A model generated the notes under the pieces. It was given only the letters and a program-made list of their open reading frames with translations, made no database searches and was not told where the DNA came from. The position numbers were made by a program, and so were the translations under genes. A stretch of 64,000 bases of DNA from Klebsiella sp. BIGb0407 (GTDB lineage: Bacteria > Pseudomonadota > Gammaproteobacteria > Enterobacterales > Enterobacteriaceae), in assembly GCF_024807845.1 (NCBI RefSeq), contig NZ_JANUEQ010000005.1, forward strand, positions 124,001 to 188,000, read 5' to 3'. Position 1 is the first letter of the stretch. Every line of letters starts with the position of its first letter. Shown in pieces: positions 48,622-58,185 of the stretch.

Positions 48622-49163
48622 TTTTCCATGGACCTGAATGATTTTAAAGTAAACTATGACTATAGTAGAAAAACGACTAAAAAAAAATGAATTTAGGGAA
48701 AAATGGTTTAAAAACCACGAATGACTCCACACTTTCCAGGGGAGTTTCATGCGGATTAAAAGAAGAAGGTGATTTTTTCGGCACGGGAATGTTTATTATT
48801 ATATATAATTCAATTGGATAGGTCTTATGTGAATAATGACCAGAGTGAGTTTTTTGTAGGTGATTTTTTATCTCGAATAGACAGTTTTACGGTTATCTAT
48901 GGCGCTTTTTAGTCAGTTTGGTTGCTAGTTTTACTTCTTGAGTTTCGTTATTATCATTTTTCCAGAACGGCTTGCCATTAAAACAGTAAAAATAGCGAAT
49001 TTTCTTATAAATAAAACCCAGGATAATTCTTTATTCAGGACTGAATATTCCCGTGTATGGAAAAAGAAATACTCCACCTGCAATGTTGCTCATATATTAG
49101 CCAGTCATGCCCCTTTAATTTTTCAAATTGAGGCGTTATCTATTCTTTAACAAATTGATATTT
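48622..49163. other. Intergenic region upstream of the lipoprotein operon
   Basis: 542 bp, AT-rich. It must contain the promoter of the lipoprotein/coiled-coil operon. A 70-codon frame from a TTG at 48938 shows no ribosome site or recognisable product and is not accepted. Confidence 0.4.
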
Positions 49164-50096
49164 TTAACTAATTGGCTTGAGGATGTCACTGTATAATTTA
49201 GCTAAAATTCCGTTATCAACAAACTCTCTACGTATCCACTGGGTAACCAGACCTGTAGCGGAGTGTTGGGTTGCTAATAGAAGATGAGAATCCTGTCTTG
49301 GGTTTTGAATTTTTTTTATCACCAATAAACCATTTTTTACGTGCTCTTTTATTAAATAATCAGGAAGAAAACCAATGCCCTCGCCCAAAATCTGACACTG
49401 ACATTTAGTATTGAAATCAGGCACTTGAATGGCTTCCTGACCATGTAGCAACCAGCCAATACGTTTATTTATAGTATGAGCCGTATCTTCCACCATAATA
49501 TTGGGATAGAGTCGTAGCTGGCTTTCCGCAATCGGCTCAGGCATTAATACCAGTGGATGTGTTGAGGCGATAGCAAATTCCCAGTGAATAGCGCCAATCT
49601 CTGTATAGTCAATGCCACCACCGTCCATCAAAGTGCCGGGTGCTCCGATGGCAATATCGGACATATTATTAATAATTGCATCCCACACTCCATTGTATAC
49701 TTCAGTTGTTACTGTTATCTGGCAGGTTGGAAATTGTGTTTTGAGTATTTGTAGTAATTTAGCAGTGTGATAGGGCGTATATAATAATTGATTGATACAA
49801 ATACGTACGCGAGCTTCAATGCCTTGCTCAATAGAATAAATTCCTTTCTTGATCAGATGGAAGTTATTTAATAAATCTGTCGCTTTACGATAAAAATAAT
49901 AACCTGCTTCTGTAAGTTCGATATTACGTGTGTCACGTATAAACAGTGCGACATCAAGATAAGTTTCTATGCGTTTTATTGTATAGCTTACCGCTGAAGT
50001 AGTAATACCCAATTCTTCCGCTGCTTTACTAAAACTGGCTAATTTAGCCGCAGTAGTGTAAGTCAGTAAGTTTTCTTCGGTAAAAATAGAATTCAT
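49164..50096 (-). CDS. AllS-like LysR-family regulator
   Basis: A 310-residue LysR-type regulator. The N-terminal helix-turn-helix reads LLTYTTAAKLASFSKAAEELGITTSAVSYTIKRIE. The effector domain matches E. coli AllS, the activator of allantoin-degradation genes, in VRICINQLLYTPYHTAKLLQIL, EVYNGVWDAIINNMSDIAIGAPGT and NIMVEDTAHTINKRIGWLL...GEGIGFLPDYLI. The chosen ATG at 50096 has GGAA upstream and places the helix-turn-helix in the usual position; the in-frame start at 50162 is poor. It is divergent from the ankyrin-FdrA operon across 673 bp and is the obvious candidate to activate it in response to a ureide-like inducer. Confidence 0.82.
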   Translation of the reverse strand: MNSIFTEENLLTYTTAAKLASFSKAAEELGITTSAVSYTIKRIETYLDVALFIRDTRNIELTEAGYYFYRKATDLLNNFHLIKKGIYSIEQGIEARVRICINQLLYTPYHTAKLLQILKTQFPTCQITVTTEVYNGVWDAIINNMSDIAIGAPGTLMDGGGIDYTEIGAIHWEFAIASTHPLVLMPEPIAESQLRLYPNIMVEDTAHTINKRIGWLLHGQEAIQVPDFNTKCQCQILGEGIGFLPDYLIKEHVKNGLLVIKKIQNPRQDSHLLLATQHSATGLVTQWIRREFVDNGILAKLYSDILKPIS

Positions 50097-50769
50097 GGAT
50101 ATTTTTCCAGTTGAGTAGCAAGAAAATAAGCAACTTAAATGATTTTGGAGATGTATGAACAATTATTCAAGCTGCTACAGCAAAATTCAGCAATATCCTA
50201 GTCCGGCAACCGTCCAGGGTATATATGTGAATACAATTCAACAGCATAAGGGTTTGTATGATTTTTAATCTTCTTTTGTAAGTTAACGGAAATGCTAATC
50301 TACACAAAATGATTAATTTTTCTTTTTCTTTTATGTAACATATATGCAACCTTGTAACAAATCCATTGTGTTATAAGTAATTGATATGACTTATTTACTT
50401 GATTTTTCCTCTATAAGGAAGAGGAAAAAACCCATCTTTTGCGCACAAATAGTTTACAATATTAACATTCTTTAAACTATGAATTTGATCTCTATCACAG
50501 ATCTGATTGAATCATTCATAGCTTTCCGATCTGATAAAACCAAGCCTGTAATTTCGCTCAATAAATGACCGAAAATCACCGCGAGAGGTAAAAAAACAAT
50601 GCCTTTACGCACATAAATGGTCGATTATTGAATTTTATTCAACAATTGAGCGACTCATTGATGAATTAAATTTAAATGGATTCTTTTTATTAGTTTCAAT
50701 TGCTATGCTTCAGGTATATTAAATATTACTAGATTTTTATTTATTAATGTTGGTTATCAGGAGAGCGTT
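50097..50769. promoter_or_regulatory. Divergent control region of the ureide-type operon, with a CRP-like site
   Basis: 673 bp between the LysR gene and the ankyrin gene. TTTGA-N6-TCACA at 50484-50499 closely fits the CRP consensus. Farther downstream, TCAATAAATGACC (about 50560) and its near-complement GGTCGATTATTGA (about 50620) form a spaced dyad, and TTATTGAA/TTCAACAA another. These are candidate LysR or other regulator sites. A -10-like TATATT lies near 50715. No ORF is convincing. Confidence 0.6.
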
Positions 50770-51375
50770 ATGACTTCCAGTACACTGGCCCAAGATTTTT
50801 TAACCGCAGCAGAACAAGGCCAATTAGAAAAATTAAAAGAATGCCTTGATAACGGTGTTGATATTAACGTCACAAATCGTCAAGGGCGTACTGCGATAAT
50901 TAATGCCAGTCTGAACAAACACTATGAGTCTGTCTCATTCCTCATTAATGCCGGCGCGGATATCGATAAACAAGATCAAACCTGTTTTAACCCTTTCCTT
51001 CTCAGCTGTCTGAATAACGACTTAACCTTGCTGCGTCTGGTGTTACCTGCAAATCCTAATTTAGATCTGTTAACGCGTTTCGGTGGTGTAGGTATTACCC
51101 CTGCAAGCGAAAAAGGTCATGTAGAAATCGTGCGTGAGCTACTCGAAAAAACAGAAATAAATGTTAACCACACCAACTTTGTCGGCTGGACACCTTTGCT
51201 GGAAGCGATTGTGCTTAATGACGGCGGTGATAAGCAGCAGCAAATCGTTAAGCTGTTATTAGAACATGGCGCTAATCCGCATATGACTGATAAATATGGT
51301 AAAAAACCATTGGAGCTGGCAAAGGATAAAGGCTATACCGAAATCGCAGCGCTGCTTGTTGCGGCAGGCGCGTAA
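50770..51375 (+). CDS. Ankyrin-repeat protein
   Basis: A 201-residue cytoplasmic protein made of about six ankyrin repeats. Clear copies are DFLTAAEQGQLEKLKECLDNGVDINVTNRQGRTAIINASLNKHYESVSFLINAGADIDKQD, then GITPASEKGHVEIVRELLEKTEINVNHTNFVGWTPLLEAI and ALELAKDKGYTEIAALLVAAGA-like final repeats. No signal peptide is present. AGGAGAG lies a few bases before the ATG. It is the first gene of the operon, 31 bp before the DUF2877 gene. Ankyrin proteins bind other proteins, so it may assemble or regulate the carbamoyltransferase complex; that is inference. Confidence 0.9.
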   Translation: MTSSTLAQDFLTAAEQGQLEKLKECLDNGVDINVTNRQGRTAIINASLNKHYESVSFLINAGADIDKQDQTCFNPFLLSCLNNDLTLLRLVLPANPNLDLLTRFGGVGITPASEKGHVEIVRELLEKTEINVNHTNFVGWTPLLEAIVLNDGGDKQQQIVKLLLEHGANPHMTDKYGKKPLELAKDKGYTEIAALLVAAGA

Positions 51376-51406
51376 ACGTTGACATAGATTGCCGGTAAGG
51401 GAAATT

Positions 51407-52330
51407 GTGAATACTACGACCTCTCATCGGCAAATATTATACGGGCTAACGGCTGATACTCATTTTTTAAACCTTCTTAATCAGCCGCAGCTCTCAGGGA
51501 AAGTTGAACAGGTTTTTAATAAAGCCATTAATGTTCTCATTGATAATCAGCTTTTTACTTTATTAAGTTCTCAGTTAGATAATGCACCAAATAGTTGTCG
51601 ATTATTGAATAAGGATTTATCGGCTTTAAGTATTGTTCGTAGCGATGATTTCCAGATTTCAGATGGCAAGATTAGTATTGGTGATAAATATTGGTTATCT
51701 TTTTCATTATGTGAAGTATGGCAGCAACCTGTTATCAGTTTTACTGATGACAATACCAATAAAAAAAACTATCAGTCATTTTTATTGAAACAGATAGACA
51801 GGTTGGATTTTATTTTAACTGAAGCTAAGGGATCTCTTTTTAATTATCAGGATGATAATTTATTCTACTTAGCTGCCAGCGAAAAATTAAATCAACTCCG
51901 TAGTCATGTAGTGAGTTTACTTGAGAAAAAACAATATCGAAATCTGGCTGATGTCATCAGGCAGTTTATTGGGCTAGGTATAGGACTTACCCCCTCAGGA
52001 GATGATTATCTTGTTGGCTTGATAGCCTTTTTACTCTTAAAGAATCATCCGGTTAATGTGGCTTATCCTGATTTTTATCAGGGAATTATGCAGGGAATTG
52101 AAAATACAACGCCTGTCAGTGCTATTACCCTGAAAAAGGCCTTAGATAATGAGTATCGCGAGAATATGCATCAACTGATCCAGTCATTAGTTGATGCCGA
52201 TGAAACTAACATTCATTTGCAGTTTTTGAATATTTTAAATATCGGGTCCAGTTCAGGCAGCGACATGCTATTTGGCATTCGGGATGCTTTGTATCTTACC
52301 CATTATTTCGGAGAAAGATATGTCGACTAG
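51407..52330 (+). CDS. allH: DUF2877 protein, AllH (YlbF)-like carbamoyltransferase subunit
   Basis: A 307-residue protein of the DUF2877 family. The conserved segment FIGLGIGLTPSGDDYLVGLIAFLLL and the C-terminal NILNIGSSSGSDMLFGIRDAL are family hallmarks. The E. coli relative YlbF (AllH) is reported to act with FdrA and YlbE in the oxamate carbamoyltransferase of allantoin degradation. I place the start at the GTG at 51407, which follows AAGGGA; the in-frame TTG at 51389 lacks a ribosome site. It overlaps fdrA by 11 bp, so translation is coupled. Confidence 0.85.
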   Translation: MNTTTSHRQILYGLTADTHFLNLLNQPQLSGKVEQVFNKAINVLIDNQLFTLLSSQLDNAPNSCRLLNKDLSALSIVRSDDFQISDGKISIGDKYWLSFSLCEVWQQPVISFTDDNTNKKNYQSFLLKQIDRLDFILTEAKGSLFNYQDDNLFYLAASEKLNQLRSHVVSLLEKKQYRNLADVIRQFIGLGIGLTPSGDDYLVGLIAFLLLKNHPVNVAYPDFYQGIMQGIENTTPVSAITLKKALDNEYRENMHQLIQSLVDADETNIHLQFLNILNIGSSSGSDMLFGIRDALYLTHYFGERYVD

Positions 52331-53870
52331 AGTTGTCATAAAAAAGAATACCTATTTCGATTCTGTGTCACTGATGTCTATTTCTACTAAAGCGAATCAA
52401 CTCAATAATGTTGAACAAGCGTTTGTAGCAATGGCAACAGAGATGAATAAGGGCGTATTAAGAAATTTAGGTTTATTAACTCCTGAGCTGGAAGAGGCTA
52501 AAAATGGTGATTTGATGATCGTCATTAAAGGCCCAAGTGATGAAGCTAACGAAGAAATATTAGCCGGTATTGAAGATTTATTTAATAAAAAGAATCAAGG
52601 TGGCGGCTCTCATGAAGCGAAGTATGCCACGATAAACTCTGCAAAAACGCATATTCAAGACAGTAACCTCGCTATTATTTCAGTGAATGGCCAGTTTGCG
52701 GCGCGTGAAGCCCGTCTGGCATTAGAGAATGATCTTAATGTAATGCTGTTTTCTGACAACGTATCTATTGAAGATGAGTTAGCGCTGAAAAAATTAGCCA
52801 GCAGTAAAGGACTCTTAATGATGGGGCCTGACTGCGGAACCGCCATTATCAACGGCACTGCATTATGTTTTGGTAACAATGTACGCCGCGGAAGCATCGG
52901 TATTATTGGTGCATCAGGTACCGGTAGCCAGGAGCTGAGCGTCCGTATTCATGAGTTTGGTGCTGGTGTATCACAACTCATTGGTACCGGTGGGCGCGAT
53001 CTGAGTGAAAAAATCGGTGGCATCATGATGATTGATGCGCTGAAAATGCTCGATGCTGATGAAGAGACAAAAGTCATTGCACTGATCTCTAAACCACCGG
53101 CTCCGGAAGTTGCCAAAAAGGTTCTTGAGCAAGCTGAAAAATGTCAGAAGCCTGTTGTCGTCTGTTTCCTCGGCAGTCAGCCATTGCCTGAAGATAAACC
53201 GGGTTTAACCTTTGCCAGAAACACCAAAGAAGCCGCGCTGAAAACCGTATTGCTGACTGGCGTTAAAAAAGAAGATTTAAATCTGCACTCGCTTAACTGG
53301 CCATTGATTGAAGAAGTTCGTGCTCAACTAGCGCCAGAGCAAAAGTATATCCGTGGTCTGTTCTGTGGCGGCACATTATGTGATGAAGCGATGTTCGCTG
53401 CTCTTGAGAAATATGATGATGTTTACAGCAATATTCAACCGAACCCTGAATATCGTTTAAAAGATATCAATACCAGTATTGCTCATACCTTCCTTGATTT
53501 TGGTGATGATGATTTTACCAATGGTAAACCGCACCCAATGATCGACCCAACTAACCGTATTGAACGTTTGTTGCAAGAAGCTCGCGATCCTGAAGTTGGC
53601 GTCATCATGATGGACTTCGTATTAGGTTTCGGCTCTCACGAAGACCCAGTTGGCGTAATGATTGACGCTATTAAAGCCGCTAAAAATATCGCTAAGCAAG
53701 ATGGTCGTGAACTGATCATTTTAGGTTATGTATTGGGTACCGACCAGGATACTCCGGCAATAGAGGCGCAGGTCAAAATGCTCACTGATGCTGATGTTAT
53801 TTGGGCAAGTAGCAGCACCAATACCGGTTTATTAGGACGCGAGTTTGTCTGGAAAGGAGAGAAAGCATAA
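52320..53870 (+). CDS. fdrA: FdrA (AllF)-like acyl-CoA-synthetase-fold carbamoyltransferase subunit
   Basis: A 516-residue FdrA-family protein related to the succinyl-CoA synthetase alpha subunit. The nucleotide-binding-like segment is GIIGASGTGSQELSVRIHEFGAGVSQLIGTGGRDLSEKIGG, followed by KVIALISKPPAPEVAKKVLEQ. A C-terminal ligase-like domain contains RGLFCGGTLCDEAMFA and DFVLGFGSHEDPVG. In E. coli, fdrA sits in the allantoin/oxamate cluster. The start at 52320 has GGAG upstream and overlaps the DUF2877 gene, and its stop overlaps the next start (TAATG). With AllG- and AllH-like partners it probably transfers a carbamoyl group to phosphate; the donor substrate may differ from oxalurate. Confidence 0.88.
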   Translation: MSTRVVIKKNTYFDSVSLMSISTKANQLNNVEQAFVAMATEMNKGVLRNLGLLTPELEEAKNGDLMIVIKGPSDEANEEILAGIEDLFNKKNQGGGSHEAKYATINSAKTHIQDSNLAIISVNGQFAAREARLALENDLNVMLFSDNVSIEDELALKKLASSKGLLMMGPDCGTAIINGTALCFGNNVRRGSIGIIGASGTGSQELSVRIHEFGAGVSQLIGTGGRDLSEKIGGIMMIDALKMLDADEETKVIALISKPPAPEVAKKVLEQAEKCQKPVVVCFLGSQPLPEDKPGLTFARNTKEAALKTVLLTGVKKEDLNLHSLNWPLIEEVRAQLAPEQKYIRGLFCGGTLCDEAMFAALEKYDDVYSNIQPNPEYRLKDINTSIAHTFLDFGDDDFTNGKPHPMIDPTNRIERLLQEARDPEVGVIMMDFVLGFGSHEDPVGVMIDAIKAAKNIAKQDGRELIILGYVLGTDQDTPAIEAQVKMLTDADVIWASSSTNTGLLGREFVWKGEKA

Positions 53871-55285
53871 TGACTTCATTATTTAAACAACCCTTAAATG
53901 TCATTAACGTTGGCATCGAAATGTTCAGCGATGACCTGAAAAAGCAACATGTGCCAGTGACTCACTTAAGCTGGACGCCTCCAGGCCAGGGAAACCCGCA
54001 GGTTATTCGTGCCTTAGACAAAATTGAAGGCAACGCCGCGTTACAAGAAAAAATTACTGCCGCGAACGCCCAGGCACTTGAACGTATTATTCAGTCTCAG
54101 CCGGTACTGATTGGTTTTGACCAGGCGATTAATGTCGTTCCTGGTATGACTAAAAACACTATCTTGCATGCGGGTCCGCCTGTTGCCTGGCAAGATATGT
54201 GCGGTGCGATGAAAGGTGCCGTTACCGGCGCGCTGGTATTTGAAGGTTTAGCCAAAGATTTAGCCGACGCAGAGCGGGTTGCCGCATCGGGTGAAATTAT
54301 TTTCTCTCCTTGCCATGAACATGATTGCGTTGGCTCGATGGCAGGCGTGACATCTGCCTCAATGTTTATGCATATCGTTGAAAACAAAACCTACGGTAAC
54401 CTTGCATTTACTAACCTCAGCGAGCAGATGGCAAAAATTCTGCGCATGGGTGCCAATGATCAAAGCGTAATAGACCGTTTAAATTGGATGCGTGATGTAT
54501 TGGGTCCGATGCTGCGTGATGCCATGAAATTTATTGGCGAGATTGACCTGCGTTTGATGCTGGCTCAAGCCCTGCACATGGGTGATGAATGTCATAACCG
54601 TAATAATGCGGGTACCACATTACTGATTCAAGCGCTGACACCAGGCATTATTCAAACCGATTTCTCGGTTGCCCAGCAAAAAGAAGTCTTTGATTTCGTC
54701 GCCAGTAGCGATTACTTCTCAGGCCCAACCTGGATGGCGATGTGTAAAGCCTCGATGGATGCGGCTCACGGTATTGAATACAGCACGGTTGTCACCACCA
54801 TGGCACGTAATGGCTATGAGTTTGGTTTGCGTATCAGTGGCTTACCTGGTCATTGGTTTGTTGGCCCGTCTCAGCAGGTTATTGGCCCGATGTTTGCCGG
54901 TTATAAGCCAGAAGATTCCGGTTTGGACATTGGTGATTCAGCCATTACTGAAACCTACGGGATCGGTGGATTTGCGATGGCAACGGCACCTGCTATCGTT
55001 GCTCTGGTTGGCGGAACTGTCGACGAGGCGATTGATTTCTCTAGAAAAATGTGTGAGATAACTTTGGGTGAAAACCCGAACGTTACCATTCCACTGCTTG
55101 GTTTTATGGGTATTCCAACCGCCATTGATATCACCAAGGTTGCTGCCAGCGGCATTCTACCTGTCATCAATACGGCAATTGCTCATAAAGATGCTGGTAT
55201 CGGTATGATTGGCGCCGGTATCGTACATCCACCATTTGATTGCTTTGAAAAAGCGATGCTGTCTTACGCGGAAAAATACGCCTGA
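53870..55285 (+). CDS. allG: DUF1116 protein, AllG (YlbE)-like carbamoyltransferase subunit
   Basis: A 471-residue protein of the DUF1116 family. It has HAGPPVAWQDMCGAMKGAVTGALVFEGLA, FSPCHEHDCVGSMAGVTSASMFMH, ALHMGDECHNRNNAGTTLL and a long C-terminal block with MARNGYEFGLRISGLPGHWFVGP. Conserved histidine and cysteine residues cluster in CHEHDC and could form an active site. E. coli YlbE (AllG) is the homologue, about 50 residues shorter. The ATG overlaps the fdrA stop. It is the third member of the FdrA-type complex. Confidence 0.87.
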   Translation: MTSLFKQPLNVINVGIEMFSDDLKKQHVPVTHLSWTPPGQGNPQVIRALDKIEGNAALQEKITAANAQALERIIQSQPVLIGFDQAINVVPGMTKNTILHAGPPVAWQDMCGAMKGAVTGALVFEGLAKDLADAERVAASGEIIFSPCHEHDCVGSMAGVTSASMFMHIVENKTYGNLAFTNLSEQMAKILRMGANDQSVIDRLNWMRDVLGPMLRDAMKFIGEIDLRLMLAQALHMGDECHNRNNAGTTLLIQALTPGIIQTDFSVAQQKEVFDFVASSDYFSGPTWMAMCKASMDAAHGIEYSTVVTTMARNGYEFGLRISGLPGHWFVGPSQQVIGPMFAGYKPEDSGLDIGDSAITETYGIGGFAMATAPAIVALVGGTVDEAIDFSRKMCEITLGENPNVTIPLLGFMGIPTAIDITKVAASGILPVINTAIAHKDAGIGMIGAGIVHPPFDCFEKAMLSYAEKYA

Positions 55286-55495
55286 TTTCCAGTAATTACA
55301 AAATAACGCCCGGCTTCGGTTGGGCAATAACAATACAGCAACAGATATCCTGACCGCTTATCGCTATTACTGAATACTGTAACTTTAAATATCGCCGAAC
55401 GTATCCTGCAAAGTGGGAAAGACACGAAGTAATTTAAGGCGCAGCTCAAAGTATGACCGGTATGAGTATCAGGCATATTCAGGGGATACATTCTT

Positions 55496-57049
55496 ATGAG
55501 TCTATTAAGTATCAAATGGAAACGTGGGGACCTGGCCGCCTACTTTGGGCTAATGACCAATAACCTCACCAACTTACTCACCATGATGGGACTGCTGGTC
55601 TTTGTGGTTGGGATCCCAACTGAAATTGTTTACGGACGTATTGCACCTGCGTTTGGTTTTACCGTTTTGCTTGCCAGTATTTGTTACGCCTATTTTGGCC
55701 AGCAAATGATAAAACAGACCGGGCGCAGTGATGTTACCGCTTTGCCATCAGGTCCTAGTGCACCCTCTATTTTTACCGTAACTTTCCTGGTCATTATGCC
55801 GGTCTATCAGACCACGCAAAACGCAGAGTTTGCTCTACAGATAGCGCTGGTCTGGTGCTTTGTTGAAGCCATGATCCTGGTCGGTGGTTCATTCCTCGGG
55901 GATACTATCCGTAAGATGATCCCGCGTACCGTACTGTTATCTTGCCTGTCAGGGTTAGGGTTACTGTTACTGGCGATGAACCCAATGCTGCAGGCCTTTG
56001 AAGCGCCAACGGTATCATTTATCGTCTTACTGTTAATCTTTATTAACTGGTTTGGTAAAAAGCCTATTTTTGCGCGTATTCCAACCGGTCTGTTACTTCT
56101 GATTGCGGGTACTGCCCTGGCATGGTTCTCTGGACTACAAAGCCCGGAAGCGATTAAAGCTTCAATGAGCTCTTTTGGCTTTAACCCACCAGGAATTCAC
56201 GTAGATAGTTTCTTGCAAGGTTTACCCCATGCGCTGCCTTACTTAGCGTCTGCGGTACCGCTTGGCTTAGCAAACTATATCTTTGACCTGGAAAATATTG
56301 AAAGTGCTCACGCCGCAGGTGATGAATACAACACCCGTAAGGTGATGCTGGCTAACGGTTTATCTTCAACCATTGGCTGCTTCATGGGTAATCCCTTCCC
56401 GGTAACCGTTTATGTGGGACACGCAGGCTGGAAAGCAATGGGCGCAAGCGTCGGTTATACCCTTGCATCCGGTATCACCATGTTTGTCGTACCGCTGTTT
56501 GGTTTAGGCGCATTTATGCTATCCATCATTCCGATGACGGCAATTGTCCCTATCCTGGTCTTCATCGGTATCGTGACGGCGAACCAAGTGGTGAGGGAAA
56601 CACCAAAAATAGAAGTCCCGGTTATCTTTATCTGTATGTTCCCGTGGATTGCTAACTGGGCGCTGACCATCGTTAATAATGTGATAAATGCTGCCGGAAC
56701 CTCAGCAAGTGCTATCGGTATTGAAACGATGCTGCACAAAGGGGTTTATTACCAGGGTCTGGTTCACTTAGGTAGTGGTGCACCATTAGCCAGTATGCTG
56801 TGGGGCTGTATTGCCATCTTCGCTATCCTGAATAAACCACTACGTGGTGCCATTGCCGCCGCTGTGGGTGCATTGCTGGTCTTCTTTGGTGTGATTCACT
56901 CGCCGGTTGTCGGTATTGCAACCGGTACTGCTCTGATGTTTGTTTACGCTTATCTGATGATGGCCGCTTTGTTTGTCGTGAAGCATTTTATGGATAGCCG
57001 TGAGCCATCTGTCGAGCCAGAAGCTGAAAAAGTCAGTAAATCCGCATAA
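55496..57049 (+). CDS. NCS2-like (xanthine/uracil-type) permease
   Basis: A 517-residue inner-membrane transporter with about 12-14 membrane segments. The N-terminal block WKRGDLAAYFGLMTNNLTNLLTMMGLL and DVTALPSGPSAPSIFTVTFLVIMPVY resemble the substrate-binding half of nucleobase permeases. The loop around NYIFDLENIESAHAAGDEYNTRKVMLANGLSSTIGCFMGNPFPVTVYVGHAGWKAMGA resembles their second half. It lies 210 bp after the DUF1116 gene; that gap holds only a small UUCG-capped hairpin near 55310. Its place in the operon implies it imports the substrate or product of the amidohydrolase. Confidence 0.82.
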   Translation: MSLLSIKWKRGDLAAYFGLMTNNLTNLLTMMGLLVFVVGIPTEIVYGRIAPAFGFTVLLASICYAYFGQQMIKQTGRSDVTALPSGPSAPSIFTVTFLVIMPVYQTTQNAEFALQIALVWCFVEAMILVGGSFLGDTIRKMIPRTVLLSCLSGLGLLLLAMNPMLQAFEAPTVSFIVLLLIFINWFGKKPIFARIPTGLLLLIAGTALAWFSGLQSPEAIKASMSSFGFNPPGIHVDSFLQGLPHALPYLASAVPLGLANYIFDLENIESAHAAGDEYNTRKVMLANGLSSTIGCFMGNPFPVTVYVGHAGWKAMGASVGYTLASGITMFVVPLFGLGAFMLSIIPMTAIVPILVFIGIVTANQVVRETPKIEVPVIFICMFPWIANWALTIVNNVINAAGTSASAIGIETMLHKGVYYQGLVHLGSGAPLASMLWGCIAIFAILNKPLRGAIAAAVGALLVFFGVIHSPVVGIATGTALMFVYAYLMMAALFVVKHFMDSREPSVEPEAEKVSKSA

Positions 57050-57064
57050 CTCAACCAGTCTCTT

Positions 57065-57093
57065 ATAGTCGGTGGCTTAAAACCACCGACTAT
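57065..57093 (+). repeat. Hairpin between the permease and carbamate kinase genes
   Basis: ATAGTCGGTGG and CCACCGACTAT form a perfect 11-bp stem with a 7-nt loop, 15 bases after the permease stop. No U-run follows. It may partly terminate or stabilise the upstream part of the operon mRNA. Confidence 0.6.
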
Positions 57094-57120
57094 CAACAAC
57101 ACTATTTCAGGATAGACAAC

Positions 57121-58068
57121 ATGAAAGAACTCGTGGTTGTTGCCATCGGGGGCAACAGTATTATTAAAGATAACAACAGCCAGTCGATTGAAGCGCAGGA
57201 AAAAGCGGTACAAGAAGTCGCAAGCCAGGTGAGCGATATGCTTGAAGGTAATTACAATATTGTTTTGACCCACGGTAACGGCCCTCAAGTGGGACTGGAT
57301 TTGCGTCGTGCGGAAATAGCCCATACGGTAGAAGGATTACCCTTAACGCCGTTGACCAATTGCGTGGCAGATACGCAAGGTGGGATTGGTTATTTAGTCC
57401 AGCAGGCACTGACCAATGCGCTGACGAAATATAATCGCCAGGCTGTCACGGTGATAACACAGGTTGAAGTGGATAAAAACGATCCTAATTTTGCGACTCC
57501 GACTAAACCTATTGGTGCTTTTTTCACGCAAGAACAGGCCGATGAGTTTAAACGCACGAACCCGGACTGGCATTTTATTGAAGACTCTGGCCGTGGCTAT
57601 CGCCGCGTGGTTGCCTCTCCTGAGCCAAAACATGTGGTTGAGTCGAAGGCGATTCGGACCCTGACTGAAAATGACTTTGTTGTCGTGGCGGCAGGCGGTG
57701 GTGGTATCCCGGTAACCAGTAACGGTAATGGCGGATATCAAAGTATTGATGCCGTGATTGATAAAGATCTCTCTACCACATTACTTGCCAAAGAGTTAAA
57801 CGCAGATATTTTAATCATCACCACAGGTGTAGAAAAAGTCTGTGTGAACTTTGGTAAACCAGAGCAAAAAGCACTGGGTGAAACCAGTACGACTGATATG
57901 CAGCGTTATATGGCAGAAGGCCATTTCCCGGCTGGCAGCATGTTGCCAAAAATTGAGGCCAGCCTGTCATTTATTGCCAATGGTGGTAAGCGGGTGATTA
58001 TTACTACCCCTGAAAAACTGACCCATGCATTACGAGGTGAGACGGGTACGCATATTATCCAGGGTTAA
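57121..58068 (+). CDS. Carbamate kinase (ArcC/AllK-like)
   Basis: A 315-residue amino-acid-kinase-fold enzyme that makes ATP and carbamate from carbamoyl phosphate and ADP. Family motifs are VVAIGGNSIIKD, LTHGNGPQVGLDLRRAE, VVAAGGGGIPV near residue 198, IDKDLSTTLLAKELNADILIITTGVEKV and the end EKLTHALRGETGTHI. Its presence beside the FdrA/AllG/AllH genes closes an energy-yielding ureide route, as in the E. coli cluster where ybcF (allK) plays this part. It is the sixth gene of the operon. Confidence 0.95.
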   Translation: MKELVVVAIGGNSIIKDNNSQSIEAQEKAVQEVASQVSDMLEGNYNIVLTHGNGPQVGLDLRRAEIAHTVEGLPLTPLTNCVADTQGGIGYLVQQALTNALTKYNRQAVTVITQVEVDKNDPNFATPTKPIGAFFTQEQADEFKRTNPDWHFIEDSGRGYRRVVASPEPKHVVESKAIRTLTENDFVVVAAGGGGIPVTSNGNGGYQSIDAVIDKDLSTTLLAKELNADILIITTGVEKVCVNFGKPEQKALGETSTTDMQRYMAEGHFPAGSMLPKIEASLSFIANGGKRVIITTPEKLTHALRGETGTHIIQG

Positions 58069-58185
58069 TATTTTTCAGTTTAAATATTATTTTTATTAAC
58101 TAACCAAATAATAGAGATGTTCTCTATTCGTTAGCTATTGCTCGTAAGCAATGTGGATTATTTTGTTATATCACAAGAGGTTTCT

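Noticed and set aside
48938-49150. 70-codon rightward frame
   Set aside because: TTG start, no ribosome site, no recognisable features, low-GC DNA.
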